Shown piece by piece: positions 18,459 through 28,058 of a stretch of DNA of 41,633 bases. Below the pieces are notes generated by a model. It was given only the letters and a program-made list of their open reading frames with translations. It did not search any database and was not told where the DNA came from. The position numbers and the translations under genes were made by a program. The stretch is from Methanobrevibacter sp. (GTDB taxonomy: Archaea > Methanobacteriota > Methanobacteria > Methanobacteriales > Methanobacteriaceae): positions 1 to 41,633 of the forward strand of contig JAITXE010000018.1 in assembly GCA_031284925.1 (NCBI GenBank), read 5' to 3'. Numbering within the stretch: the first letter of the stretch is position 1; each line of letters begins with the position of its first letter.

Positions 18459-19333
18459 CTAATTAGAACGATGAATAAAAAGAATATTTTTTTGTTTTTT
18501 AAGAGCAATCTCTTGAGCCCAAATATAATCTTCAATAAAATTAATATTTTTATTCATTTTATCAATCACATTCTTTCCAAGCTCATCAATTAAAGCTAAA
18601 TCAAGATCATACTTATTTAAAACCATGTCTAATAACTTAGAAAGTTTAAATTCATCAATTTCCTCACAAGTAACACCCTACTTTCTACCAATTATAATTG
18701 AATAATTATTTAAGTCTTTAATCATGCCAATTGATTTTTAAATAGATTTTCATTGATTTATGGGTTTATATCTTCAATAATCTTAAAACTAACAAAACTT
18801 CTACTCTAAATAGGCTTAAAATTTTTTAAACCTTCTTTAATAGCTTTATCACTTATTTTCAAAGTTAAATCATTTGTAACCATGCCCAAAGATTTAAAAT
18901 ATATGATATTTTCCATGACCCAGTGTTTTTAAAGCTAATTTTCCATTAAGATCATTAGTATGGATTGTTTTTATATTATTATATTCAATTTAAGATTAAA
19001 ATAAAGCATGTTTAATATTTTTAGCTATTGAATTCGAATCAAAACTTATTTTATTTATCTATTTTCCCACCATATAAAATATAATTCTCTAATTTAAATG
19101 TATTAAGATCATAATTTACATTTTTAGGATAAATTTAAATAAGGTATCATAATATATTAAAACATGCTCCTTAAAAATCTGTTCTTTTGCAGTTTTAGCA
19201 CTATTTTTAGCTATTTTATAATTTTCAATGATATTTGTAAGAACTCCAACCTTAGCAATTACAATTGTTCCCAAAGAATTTTCAAAAATAACAGTATCAT
19301 ATTATGGATAAAAATACCATAAAATAGGACTAA
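18459..19333 (-). pseudogene. Large decayed gene of unrecognised family
   Basis: A formerly ~290-residue protein can be traced on the minus strand across three frames. Its N-terminal part reads YDTVIFENSLGTIVIAKVGV and AKTAKEQIFKEHVLIYYDTL (open about 19120-19301). Then come LENYILYGGKI, TIHTNDLNGKLALKTLGHGK (about 18905-18970) and VTNDLTLKISDKAIKEGLKN. The C-terminal part, EEIDEFKLSKLLDMVLNKYD and DLALIDELGKNVIDKMNK to IHRSN and TAG 18459-18461, is open for about 70 codons. At least five stops or frameshifts interrupt it. Composition and continuity strongly suggest former coding, but I cannot name the family. The first ~60 and last ~70 codons are intact enough for a profile search. Confidence 0.5.
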
Positions 19334-19437
19334 TATCCAAAATTAAGGAAATGTACAAATGAAATCAGATATTAATTCCCTTTTTAAAGGATTTAAATTA
19401 ATGATTAAGGAAGAATAACAGATAATAAAATATAAAG

Positions 19438-19582
19438 AAAAATTATCAAAATTTAAAAAGTACAAAGATAAACATTTGTAGTATTCTTAATATAATATTT
19501 GAATTAGAGATTTAACATAATTTACTTTATAAATAGACTTTAAAGTGTTTATCTTTGTACTTTTTAAATTTTGATAATTTTT
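19438..19582. mobile_element. MITE-like element, 145 bp with 37-bp perfect terminal inverted repeats
   Basis: Bases 19438-19474 and 19546-19582 are perfect inverted complements over 37 bp, starting AAAAATTATCAAAATTTAAA inward, and the pairing continues imperfectly for a few bases. The 71-bp centre has no ORF. Size and structure fit a miniature inverted-repeat transposable element, or a long transcribed hairpin. No clear target-site duplication was seen at the edges. No other copy was found in this window. It sits about 100 bp upstream of the large unrecognised pseudogene, in gene-poor DNA. Confidence 0.7.
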
Positions 19583-20103
19583 GATTTGACTGTCCTATTC
19601 ATGTTAAATTTACTATTACATATTGGATAATACGAAATAACGAATTAAAACATACCAGTTAACGGTTTTGCGAATAAGATGAATAAATAAAAGAGAAACA
19701 GAATTATTTAAATAATATATACCATCTTCAAAAAAATAAGGAAGTATTTAAATACCTATTATAACATATATTTAATAAGTAATATTTGTTTTTTTGGTTT
19801 CATAACAAATATACAATATCCTCATTGTTTATGAATGTTTTGCTAATTTAAAAAGTGCTTGGGTTTCCTATTTCCAAAAATCGGCTTACCCATTAAAAAA
19901 ATTGTTTCATATTTTTATAAATTTTCAATTTGTAAACTCTCACCACCGGTATTATCAAAATGTTTTCAGTAAAATTTTAGAACCCACAACTTTATAAATC
20001 ATGTATTATATATTTAATAAATATAAAAATATTATAATATAAATCATATTAAAAATAATCATTTAGAATTTTATAATAATTATACTATTTTAGGGGGAAT
20101 ATC
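19583..20103. other. Gene-poor stretch with possible coding relics
   Basis: About 520 bp without an intact gene. A minus-strand frame near 19840-19960 reads NTGGESLQIENL, a stop, then IFLMGKPIFGNRKPKHFLN, which resembles eroded coding sequence of unknown family. A 12-bp palindrome GTATTTAAATAC occurs at about 19744-19755. The right end carries the strong GGGGGAA ribosome binding site of the next gene. Confidence 0.3.
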
Positions 20104-20388
20104 ATGTCAGATGATTTAAAAGAAAATATTACAAAAGCAGTTTCCCAAGTTAAAGATCCTCATATGGGAATTAGTATTGTAGAAATGGGCATAGTTCAAA
20201 ATATTGATATTCAAGACAAATCCGTGAAAATCACTTTGAAACCTACAAATCCTGCCTGTATGAGTGTTGCTCGTATGGCTGCGGATGCTAAATCTTTAGC
20301 TTCAGAAGTTGAAGGTGTAAACGAAGTAAAAATTATAGTTGAAGGTCATTCCATGGCTGATCAAATTAATCAAATGATTAACAAATAA
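20104..20388 (+). CDS. MIP18/DUF59-family Fe-S cluster assembly factor
   Basis: A 94-residue single-domain protein of the DUF59 (MIP18, SufT-like) family. It has DPHMGISIVEMGIVQNI near 18-34, matching the DPE..IsivdLGlV signature, then a beta strand VKITLKPTNPACMS with the conserved Cys at 57, and VEGVNEVKIIVEG at the end. Such proteins help deliver or mature Fe-S clusters in the cytoplasm; methanogens have many Fe-S enzymes. GGGGG 7-11 nt before ATG 20104 is a strong ribosome binding site. The gene is monocistronic, with AT-rich DNA on both sides. Confidence 0.88.
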   Translation: MSDDLKENITKAVSQVKDPHMGISIVEMGIVQNIDIQDKSVKITLKPTNPACMSVARMAADAKSLASEVEGVNEVKIIVEGHSMADQINQMINK

Positions 20389-20568
20389 TTTTATACTTCT
20401 TAGAAGAGGATTATTATTTTTTGTTTAATTGATTTTTAATTAACTAACATTATGTTTATATACTATAAAAATAAAAATAATTTTTTGTTGTATTATTTGA
20501 AGATCAATGTAATTCATTTAGAATTTTATTAATAATTCTTAAAATTCAATGATTCTTAATTAAAATAA

Positions 20569-20575
20569 TATATAA
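20569..20575 (+). promoter_or_regulatory. Probable TATA box of the tRNA-Ile gene
   Basis: TATATAA at 20569-20575 lies 32-38 nt before the first base of the mature tRNA. This is right for an archaeal TBP site directing initiation a few bases upstream of the tRNA. The upstream AAAATAA could serve as a BRE. Confidence 0.5.
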
Positions 20576-20606
20576 TTTATTATTTTTTTAATCAAAGTTT
20601 ATTAAT

Positions 20607-20680
<74 letters not shown>

Positions 20681-20723
20681 CTTACTATTTCTAAATTATT
20701 TTTAAATTCGCTTATTTCTTCAA

Positions 20724-21461
20724 TTAATTATCTCTTTCAACTGAATCAATATAAACATCCTTATTCTCTTTTATCCATCCTACTAATTCTTTAGCATATT
20801 TTAATTTTTTAATTTTAATGTCATCGGCCATTTCAATATTTTTCTTAATATTTGGTCTTGAATAATTCGTGACATAACTCCCAAAGTCCATCCCACCTAA
20901 GAGTATTTTTTTCCCTCCTAAAGCTATAGCAAGAAATACAGCTCTATCACCATCAGTAAATCCACCAAAATTATAAACATTCTCATTGGGAATAGATTGT
21001 GTTGTGCCTAAAACTTTATTAAAGTTATTTGTATACTTTTTTATTAAATCAAGATTATTGCCATGAGCATGAATAATAAATATTGATCCTTTCAAATTAG
21101 CTTTTAATAAATCTTCTATTTTTCCATCTAAATCCGTGACTATAATATCTGGAATAATATCTTCTTCTAATAAAGCTGAAGTAGCTCCATCAGCAGCTAT
21201 TATTATATAATTTTTAGAATATTTGCTATGCTTTTTCAAATATAATGCATGTTTTTTAATAGATGGTCCAGCACCAAAAACTATAAAATCGTGCTTTGTT
21301 TTTAATAATGATTTGTTTTTTAAATCATTGAAAGATAAATAATCTCTTTTACTTAATATTTCATTTAAACATGAAGCTGATTTTTCATCATCTTCTCTTT
21401 TAAATCCAAAATCATCTAATATTTTAATATAATATTTTTCCCATTTCTTAAAATCAATCAC
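20724..21461 (-). CDS. mptE: 6-hydroxymethylpterin pyrophosphokinase MptE (archaeal type, DUF115)
   Basis: Transfers pyrophosphate from ATP to 6-hydroxymethyl-7,8-dihydropterin in tetrahydromethanopterin synthesis; archaeal enzyme unrelated to bacterial FolK. 245 residues with VFGAGPSIKKHA near 61-72, AADGATSALLEEDIIPDI near 89-106 followed by VTDLDGK near 108-114, IHAHGNN, and NFGGFTDGDRAVFLA. The last is the DUF115 signature with its conserved acidic residues. The start is GTG 21461, with GTTGAT a few bases upstream. It faces tRNA-Ile and is the last gene before it on the minus strand. Confidence 0.92.
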   Translation of the reverse strand: MIDFKKWEKYYIKILDDFGFKREDDEKSASCLNEILSKRDYLSFNDLKNKSLLKTKHDFIVFGAGPSIKKHALYLKKHSKYSKNYIIIAADGATSALLEEDIIPDIIVTDLDGKIEDLLKANLKGSIFIIHAHGNNLDLIKKYTNNFNKVLGTTQSIPNENVYNFGGFTDGDRAVFLAIALGGKKILLGGMDFGSYVTNYSRPNIKKNIEMADDIKIKKLKYAKELVGWIKENKDVYIDSVERDN

Positions 21462-21627
21462 GGTATCAACTTTTAAAGATAAATGATATTTTTTAGAATT
21501 GTTGTACGATTTCTAATTAATGAATATGAATTTAATATTGAAACCCCCATTACTTTTAGAACAGGTATAAAAACATTTAAATAATATATTACCTTGTTTC
21601 ACAACTGACTTATACGATATTAAGCAT

Positions 21628-22290
21628 TTAAAAAGAATTGTAATAACAACATGAATTAGCTATTGGGCAGGTTTCACATTGCATATTATTTGGTTTACAT
21701 ATATTTTGACCGAATTGAACCATTAAATCATTTAAATCAATCCAAAGCTCTTTTGGGACAATTTTTGATAGTTTTTCTTCAGTTTCCTCAGGAGTTTTAG
21801 TATTTACAATGCCCCACAGATTAGAAATCCTATGGACATGAGTATCAACAGGTATTGCTGGTTTTTGAAATGCGAATACTAAAACACAGTTAGCTGTTTT
21901 TCTACCAACACCAGGAAGTTCTAATAATTCATTTAAATTATCTGGTACAATTTTACCATATTGATCAATTAGTAAATTTGATACTTCTTTAATCCTATTT
22001 GCTTTAACTCTATAAAATCCTGCACTTTTAACAAGCTTTTCAATCTCTTCAATTGGGGCATCAGCTATTTCTTCAATATTTTTATATCTAGAAAAAAGCA
22101 TGGCAGTTGCCTTATCAGTATTTTCATCTCTTGTTCTTTGAGAAAGAATAGTTCTAATTAAAACCCTGTAAGGATTTCTATCTTCAAAAACTCTAATTGT
22201 GAATACATCAGATAAAATATCCATTATTTTCCTAATTCTTTTAATCAGATCTTTAAGATTTTCATTAGTTGTATAATCTTTACTTGACAA
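21628..22290 (-). CDS. nth: Endonuclease III, base-excision DNA glycosylase/AP lyase
   Basis: Removes oxidised pyrimidines from DNA and cleaves at the abasic site. 220 residues from TTG 22290. Helix-hairpin-helix [12 protein letters not shown] at 125-136 with catalytic Lys131, and [13 protein letters not shown] with catalytic Asp149. A [4Fe-4S] cluster motif C198-X6-C205-X2-C208-X5-C214 is complete. TTG 22290 has only a weak binding site. The frame stays open for 18 more codons upstream, and GGTGAT sits 3 nt before an in-frame ATT at 22329, the same spacing used by trpS and truA, so a non-canonical start there is possible. aroA lies directly upstream, its stop at 22355, and the two are likely co-transcribed. 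Confidence 0.95.
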   Translation of the reverse strand: MSSKDYTTNENLKDLIKRIRKIMDILSDVFTIRVFEDRNPYRVLIRTILSQRTRDENTDKATAMLFSRYKNIEEIADAPIEEIEKLVKSAGFYRVKANRIKEVSNLLIDQYGKIVPDNLNELLELPGVGRKTANCVLVFAFQKPAIPVDTHVHRISNLWGIVNTKTPEETEEKLSKIVPKELWIDLNDLMVQFGQNICKPNNMQCETCPIANSCCYYNSF

Positions 22291-22354
22291 CTCTTTATTT
22301 AGAGTTTTTTTATTTATTTTTTTAGGAATATAATCACCAAGTTTTTGTAAGTAT

Positions 22355-23722
22355 TTATTTTTTTAAAAATTTATTATCATTTAATTCTAAATCAATTCCT
22401 ATTTCTTTCATGCTTTCAATGAAATTAGGGAATGAAACATTGAAAACCTCCCCATTTTCAACAAGGATTTCATGTTTTAAACCTATTAAAGAAAAAGCCA
22501 TAGCTATTCTATGATCATGATGCGAATTAACAATTCCGGAGTCAATTCCCCCAATAATCTCCATACCATCCAGATTTTCTTTAATTTCACAACCAAGCTT
22601 TTTTAATTCAGTAGTACATACTTTAATCCTATCAGTTTCTTTATATCTTCCATGTTCCACTCCAATTATTTTAGTTTTACCATTTGATAGAGCAGCTAAA
22701 ACTGCTACAGTTGGAAGAAGATCAGGAGCATTATTTAAATCAATATCTATTCCATTAAGTTTTCCATCAGAAAGTAAAGTAACAGAATCATTTGTAATTA
22801 TTATCTTAGAACCCAATTTCTCTAGAATATCTAAAATTAATTTATCTCCTTGTTTAGATTCTTTAAACAGATTTCTCATGGTTATTTTTCCACCACAAAT
22901 AGCTACCGCAGCTAAAAGATATGATGAAGAAGAATAGTCCCCTTCAACTTCAAAATCAGTGCCCTGATATTTTTGTGGTTTAATAATAAAAGATATTGGA
23001 TTGGAGTAATTATTGAAGTCTTCTATAAGTAATGGAGATGATTCTTTATCATTAAAATCAGACCCTATGCCTTGTTTTACACTCACATCAACACCAAATT
23101 TCTTCATAACATCTATTGTCATTATAATATAAGATTTTGAAACGAATTTTCCTTTAACTTCAACTTCAACACCATTTTTAGAAATCGGCCCAGCGATTAA
23201 CAGGGATGAAAGAAATTGGGAACTTATATCTCCTTTAACCGATGTTTTCCCCCCAACAAACCCTGATTTAATAACTAAAGGTGGTTTTTCATTGTTTTTT
23301 AGAGATTTTATATTAGCTCCTAATGGTTTTAATGCATCTAAAAGTATTCCCATTGGCCTATTTTTTAGAGAATCATCTCCTGTAAGTAATGATTTAGTTT
23401 TAGATAATCCTGCAATTGAAGTCATTATTCTTAAAGTTGTTCCTGAATTCTTTAAATCAATTGGTTTTTTAGAAATGTTTTTAATTTCATCAGTTCCTTT
23501 AATTTCTAGATATTTATCTTCTTCATCATAGTTAATTTCAGCCCCAAAATATTTGCATGCTTTTATTGATGCCCGTGTATCTTCTGAAATTAAAGGATTA
23601 AAAATCCGTGAAACCCCACTTGCAAATGAAGCTATTATAATAGCCCTATGAGTATAACTTTTAGATGATGGTGCTTCAACATTCCCACAAATCTCATGAA
23701 CATTTTTAACTTTTAAAAACAT
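22355..23722 (-). CDS. aroA: 3-phosphoshikimate 1-carboxyvinyltransferase (EPSP synthase)
   Basis: Sixth step of the shikimate pathway: adds the enolpyruvyl group of PEP to shikimate 3-phosphate, feeding Phe/Tyr/Trp synthesis. 455 residues, slightly longer than the usual ~430. Motifs in order are [20 protein letters not shown] near 17-36 (substrate Lys/Ser/Arg), [16 protein letters not shown] near 91-106, DDSLKNRPM near 115-123, [16 protein letters not shown] near 164-179, [15 protein letters not shown] with the catalytic Asp, and [31 protein letters not shown] near the end. AAGGAG precedes ATG 23722. nth follows 65 bp downstream of its stop. Mid-protein acidic insertions account for the extra length. 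Confidence 0.97.
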   Translation of the reverse strand: MFLKVKNVHEICGNVEAPSSKSYTHRAIIIASFASGVSRIFNPLISEDTRASIKACKYFGAEINYDEEDKYLEIKGTDEIKNISKKPIDLKNSGTTLRIMTSIAGLSKTKSLLTGDDSLKNRPMGILLDALKPLGANIKSLKNNEKPPLVIKSGFVGGKTSVKGDISSQFLSSLLIAGPISKNGVEVEVKGKFVSKSYIIMTIDVMKKFGVDVSVKQGIGSDFNDKESSPLLIEDFNNYSNPISFIIKPQKYQGTDFEVEGDYSSSSYLLAAVAICGGKITMRNLFKESKQGDKLILDILEKLGSKIIITNDSVTLLSDGKLNGIDIDLNNAPDLLPTVAVLAALSNGKTKIIGVEHGRYKETDRIKVCTTELKKLGCEIKENLDGMEIIGGIDSGIVNSHHDHRIAMAFSLIGLKHEILVENGEVFNVSFPNFIESMKEIGIDLELNDNKFLKK

Positions 23723-23970
23723 TAATTAAAACTCCTTAAAAATATTCTTTTAAATCAATTAAAATCAACTTATTAAATAAAAAAAGGCTACAAATTAAAA
23801 TGAGGTTTTAAAATTAGAAACATCTTAATATGTTTTATATTAGTAAAATAAGTAAATTAATATAAAGTATATCAATGATTCTTTTATTATTAAATATATC
23901 TTTACATTAATATATTTTTATATTATTTTCTGGAAATTATTCAACTTTATTATTATTATTTCAAGCAATG

Positions 23971-24091
23971 TTTTATAAAACAGATTTTTATTAGCTTAAT
24001 TTTATAAGTTTAAATCTGAATTAAAGACCAAATACGAATTTTTAAAAATATAATGTTTGAAAAAGAAGTTAAAACTAAAAAAAAGTTAATT
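23971..24091. repeat. Dispersed ~120-bp repeat, copy B (inverted relative to copy A at 738-855)
   Basis: This copy matches the reverse complement of 738-855 at about 90 percent over the full length. It lies in the 449-bp gap between aroA and truA, which go in opposite directions. At its right side ATG 24054 opens a 39-codon ORF (MFEKEVKTKKKLISENIMNL) that ends at truA. In copy A the same region is disrupted. This could be the 5' end of a lost transposon gene. The rest of the aroA-truA gap is plain A/T-rich sequence. Confidence 0.7.
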
Positions 24092-24171
24092 TCAGAAAAT
24101 ATTATGAACTTATTTAATTATTATGTTGTTTTTTCCATACTTAATCCAATGAGAATATATATGGTGATTTT

Positions 24172-25038
24172 ATGAAGAATTTTGCTTTAAAGGTTGCATA
24201 CATTGGTTATAAGTTTTATGGTTTTCAAAGACAACCAGATTTTAGAACTATTGAAGGTGAGATAATAGACACTTTAATGGATTTGGGGTTAATTAATGGT
24301 ATAAAGGAGTCTAAATTTTCGATTGCTGGGAGAACCGATAAAGGAGTTCATAGCTTAGGAAATGTAATAAGTTTTCAATCTGAAAAAGAACCATTTATCA
24401 ATCAAATTAACAATCATTTAGATGAAGATATTCAGATAATAGCTAAATCATCTGTTCATTTTGGATTTAAACCTCGCTATCCTTTAATGAGGCATTATAG
24501 ATATTTTTTAAAAGATTTTCATGATGATGATTTGGATGTATCTTCTCTTAAAGAATTAGCTAAACTTTTTAAAGGAACACATGATTTTACAAATTTCACA
24601 AAAAGAAATCAAAGAATGCCCATAAGAAAAATTAATAAGGTTAATGTTTGTGATATCAAAAAGGATAATGAAACCTTGATATATGTGGATGTTTTTGGAA
24701 AGAGTTTTCTTTGGAATATGGTTAGAAATATGATGGCAGTTTTTAGAGATGTTGGAAAAGGTAAATTAGAAATTGATGATATCAATGATTATTTTAATCC
24801 TTCTTTTAATACTAATATCAGAGCATTAGCTCCAGAAAACTTAATTTTAATGGATAGTTATTATAAAAATGTTAATTTCAAATACGATGATTATGCATTA
24901 GAAAGATTTAAAAGAGTTTTAGAGGAAAATATATTGGAATATAAGAGAAAATGTTTTTCAAGGACTAATATATTGTTTAGTCTTTTAGATAAAGAAAAAC
25001 TTCATTTTTCTAACTTTAAAAACGATCTTTTGAAATAA
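24172..25038 (+). CDS. truA: tRNA pseudouridine synthase A (TruA)
   Basis: Converts uridines 38-40 in tRNA anticodon stems to pseudouridine. 288 residues, with KVAYIGYKFYGFQRQ near 7-21 and SIAGRTDKGVHSLGNVISF near 50-68, in which Asp56 of AGRTDKGVH is the catalytic nucleophile. FKGTHDFTNFTKR near 134-146 and FLWNMVRNMMAVFRDVGKGK near 178-197 are the other conserved blocks. ATG 24172 is preceded by GGTGAT with 3 nt spacing. The C-terminal ~40 residues are Lys-rich and variable. The gene has its own upstream region containing copy B of the dispersed repeat. Confidence 0.96.
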   Translation: MKNFALKVAYIGYKFYGFQRQPDFRTIEGEIIDTLMDLGLINGIKESKFSIAGRTDKGVHSLGNVISFQSEKEPFINQINNHLDEDIQIIAKSSVHFGFKPRYPLMRHYRYFLKDFHDDDLDVSSLKELAKLFKGTHDFTNFTKRNQRMPIRKINKVNVCDIKKDNETLIYVDVFGKSFLWNMVRNMMAVFRDVGKGKLEIDDINDYFNPSFNTNIRALAPENLILMDSYYKNVNFKYDDYALERFKRVLEENILEYKRKCFSRTNILFSLLDKEKLHFSNFKNDLLK

Positions 25039-25227
25039 AAACTTTATTTTCCTAATTTTAAAAAAATATAATAAAAATTTGTTTTTCTAATTTTTAAAGT
25101 TTTTAAAATAAATAAAATTAAAAATTTCGCCTTCAAATATTTTGACACACTCAAAAAAAGAGAAAATACTAAAAAATAAGCATTAATTAGATATATTTTA
25201 CTTTTTAATAAATTTATAGGCCTAAAA

Positions 25228-26289
25228 ATGAAAATTTTATTATTTGAATACTTTACTGCTTCTAATACCAACAATCCATCAATAATATCCGAAGCCAAAT
25301 CAATGATTGGGAGTATTTTAAAAGATTTAAACGGATTAAAAAAACATTTTGAAATCTATTTACTTCTCTTTAAAGAATTTGTTTCGTTATTTGATGAATA
25401 TGATAATGTTAATATAATAGTTATTAATGATGATTTAAAAGAATGGTTAAAAGAAAATGCTTCAAAATTTAATCAAGCCATGTTCATTGCTGCTGAAGCA
25501 GATAATATATTATACGATTTAACTAAAGAAATAGAAAATCAAGGAGTTAAAATATTAGGTCCTGATTCTAAATCTGTTCTAAAATGCTCTAATAAATATG
25601 AAACCTATAAATCAGTTGAAGATATTGTTAAACAAGCTAAAACTATTGAAATAGCTATCAATAACAACTGGCAAATAGCAATTGAAAAGATTTTATATTT
25701 TTTTAATGAATCTAAACATGAAAAGTTAATAATTAAACCACTTTATGGTGTTGATTGTCAAGATATAATCATAATATCCAATGAAAAAGAGATATATGAT
25801 CTAAAAAAATTATATGCCCCACAATCCAATTTATTAATTCAGGAATTTATAGAAGGTCATAGTGTGAGTATTAGTTTAATATCTGATGGAAAACAATCCC
25901 TCCCAATTAGCTTAAACAAACAGATTATAGCTATTGAGAATAATGAATTAAAATATCTTGGGGGAGAAACCCCATTTAACCATGCTTTAAAAGAAAAAGC
26001 GTTCCATGTAGCTAAGATATCTACTGAAAGTATTAAAGGAATCAAAGGTTTTGTGGGTGTAGATTTAATTTTAGATGAAATAAATAATGAAGTTTATTTT
26101 CTAGAAATCAATTCACGGTTTACAACATCATATGTTGGACTATCTAAAATAAGTAATATAAAGATAGCAAAAGTTATTGTAGAATTATTAAACAAACAAA
26201 TAAGACTGAACTCATTGAATTTTGAATATAATGAAAAAGTTAAATTTATAAAAAAAGGAAAAATTTTAGAAATCGAATTATTTAAATAA
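25228..26289 (+). CDS. mfnD: ATP-grasp ligase, probable tyramine-glutamate ligase MfnD
   Basis: A 353-residue ATP-grasp enzyme. An N-terminal Rossmann-like part (MKILLFEYFTAS) is followed by FIAAEADNILYDLTKEIENQ and by LGPDSKSVLKCSNKYETY near 110-127. The ATP-binding half has LIIKPLYGVDCQDI near 170-183 (ATP lysine), LIQEFIEGHSVSISLI near 208-223, and the metal-binding FLEINSRFTTSYVGL near 290-304. The short form and this start match the archaeal methanofuran enzyme that joins tyramine to glutamate by a gamma link. Related ATP-grasp ligases cannot be excluded from sequence alone. ATG 25228 has only a weak binding site (AGGCC). It is transcribed in the same direction as truA but 189 bp apart. 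Confidence 0.75.
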   Translation: MKILLFEYFTASNTNNPSIISEAKSMIGSILKDLNGLKKHFEIYLLLFKEFVSLFDEYDNVNIIVINDDLKEWLKENASKFNQAMFIAAEADNILYDLTKEIENQGVKILGPDSKSVLKCSNKYETYKSVEDIVKQAKTIEIAINNNWQIAIEKILYFFNESKHEKLIIKPLYGVDCQDIIIISNEKEIYDLKKLYAPQSNLLIQEFIEGHSVSISLISDGKQSLPISLNKQIIAIENNELKYLGGETPFNHALKEKAFHVAKISTESIKGIKGFVGVDLILDEINNEVYFLEINSRFTTSYVGLSKISNIKIAKVIVELLNKQIRLNSLNFEYNEKVKFIKKGKILEIELFK

Positions 26290-26545
26290 TCATTAGCAAA
26301 TAATTAAATAAAAAGTAAGAAAATTTATAAATAAAACATGACCCCCAATAGAAAAAAGAGCTTTAAAATTAAAATATATAATAATCTTATTTTATTATTA
26401 TTTTTAATTGTTTAAATTGAAAAAGAAACTTATATTAATTTATGAAATTGAATAAATATATAAAAGTAAAAAATAATAGACATTCTTATCCAAGAATCAT
26501 CAAATAATCGAAATTAGTTTACACTTAGAACATTGGTTTGATAAA

Positions 26546-27466
26546 ATGGTAGTTGACAGTGCATATCTCCAATATCAATTAGAGGATTATTGTGATGAAT
26601 TAGAGGTACTTAGAAATCTTTCATCAATTACTATAAAAAATTATAAACAAACTAATGGATTATTTATTAAATATTTAAAGACCAACAGTATTGACCTTGA
26701 AAATGAAGTAGAGAATGTTTTAAAAAAGTTTATAATTTATCTTAAAAGAGAGAGAAATAATAGCTATTCTACAATAAATAAATACATCCAACAGATAATT
26801 CAATTTTTAAATTATTTAAATATTAATGTTGAACTCAAATTACCAAAGGATAATAGTAAAAATAAAAAAATAAAGTATCTTAGACCTGATGAGGTAAATG
26901 AAGTATTAAAAACAATTGATAACAATCATATTAAAGATAAAGCTATTATTCAAACATTATATAGAACAGGGCTTAGGGTTTCTGAACTTTGCAATTTAAA
27001 AAAAGAAAATATTGATTTAAATAGTAACGAAGATGCAATAGCTATTTATGTTTATGAAGGTAAAGGTGGAAAGGATAGAACCGTTTATATTGATAAAAAA
27101 ACAGTTAATCTCATAACTAAAATGATTAATGAAAATAATAAGCTAAGTAATAAAGATAATTATCTATTTACCAATGCAAAAGGCAATAGATTAACTGAAA
27201 GAACAATTCAAAAAATTGTTAAAAAGTATGCTGTAGCTACTGATAAACGACTAACAGATAAAGGAATTTATTCTGGTTTTACAGAAAGATTAACACCACA
27301 CACACTTAGACATTCCTTTACAATTTTTCTATTAAATTATAGTAATAGACCAATAAATGAGGTTCAACAACTATTAGGTCACAGCAACATCTCAACAACA
27401 CAAATTTACAGTAAAGTAGATGATAAACAAATTAAAAAAAGTTATGAGGATATTAATTGGGATTAA
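26546..27466 (+). CDS. xerA: Tyrosine recombinase, XerA-like
   Basis: A 306-residue site-specific recombinase. Residues about 5-95 form the SAM-like core-binding domain (SSITIKNYKQTNGLFIKYLK). The catalytic domain has Arg144 in YRTGLRVSELCNL, Lys173 or Lys176 in EGKGGKDRTV, His252-x-x-Arg255 in PHTLRHSF, His279 in LLGHSNISTT and the nucleophile Tyr288 in QIYSK. All key residues are present. Length and composition fit the archaeal XerA that resolves chromosome dimers at a dif site, and no phage or integron genes lie nearby. A solitary integrase is the alternative. No dif-like site was identified. A PRC-barrel gene follows. Confidence 0.85.
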   Translation: MVVDSAYLQYQLEDYCDELEVLRNLSSITIKNYKQTNGLFIKYLKTNSIDLENEVENVLKKFIIYLKRERNNSYSTINKYIQQIIQFLNYLNINVELKLPKDNSKNKKIKYLRPDEVNEVLKTIDNNHIKDKAIIQTLYRTGLRVSELCNLKKENIDLNSNEDAIAIYVYEGKGGKDRTVYIDKKTVNLITKMINENNKLSNKDNYLFTNAKGNRLTERTIQKIVKKYAVATDKRLTDKGIYSGFTERLTPHTLRHSFTIFLLNYSNRPINEVQQLLGHSNISTTQIYSKVDDKQIKKSYEDINWD

Positions 27467-27591
27467 AAATACTTTTACTTAATAATCATTAAAATTATTT
27501 ATTTTTAAACCATACTATCTATACGAAAACTATTTATATAAATTAATTTATATTTTATATTGATCATGTAAAAATGAGTTTTGGTGAAAAT

Positions 27592-27954
27592 ATGGTAGAA
27601 GTTTCTAATCTTTACAACTTAAAAATATACACTGTAGATGGAATGTACATAGGAAAAATTGTGGATGTTGTTCTTAATATAAAACTTGGAATAATTTCAA
27701 AACTTAAAGTGAAAACTTATAATGCTGATGAAAAAAAAGATATAGGTCTTGTAGATATTATTAGAACAAATCTTCAGATGGTGCCAGATGAAGATCAAAT
27801 TAATGTATATACTGATGAAGTATTTGATATAGAATATGCTAAAGTTAAAGCTATTGGAGATATAATGTTAATAGATCCAAAAAACTTAACACCCTCAAGG
27901 GAAGAAGACCTTAAACCCCCTCAGACTAATCAAACATTAACTGCAAATCATTAA
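27592..27954 (+). CDS. PRC-barrel domain protein (possible CdpB-type division protein)
   Basis: About 120 residues from the preferred ATG 27592, which has GGTGA 4 nt upstream; an in-frame ATG at 27574 lacks this. The sequence VEVSNLYNLKIYTVDGMYIG and VVDVVLNIKLGIISKLKVK is a PRC barrel, and IGDIMLIDP ends the barrel near residue 104. A short Pro/Thr-rich tail follows. Archaeal stand-alone PRC-barrel proteins include the CdpB family, which binds SepF and organises FtsZ-based division. Assignment to that role is inference from size and domain alone. The neighbour upstream is the XerA-like recombinase, another chromosome/cell-cycle function. Confidence 0.8.
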   Translation: MVEVSNLYNLKIYTVDGMYIGKIVDVVLNIKLGIISKLKVKTYNADEKKDIGLVDIIRTNLQMVPDEDQINVYTDEVFDIEYAKVKAIGDIMLIDPKNLTPSREEDLKPPQTNQTLTANH

Positions 27955-28058
27955 TGTTTTTTTAACATTTTATTTATAAATTTTGGAATTAATCAACTCC
28001 CAATAAACTCAGAACATAATCTAACATTTTATATTAATATTTATTTAAGTGATAATAT

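Noticed and set aside
25044-25298. 84-codon minus-strand ORF between truA and mfnD
   Set aside because: It overlaps the start of mfnD, lacks a binding site and has A/T-driven composition only.
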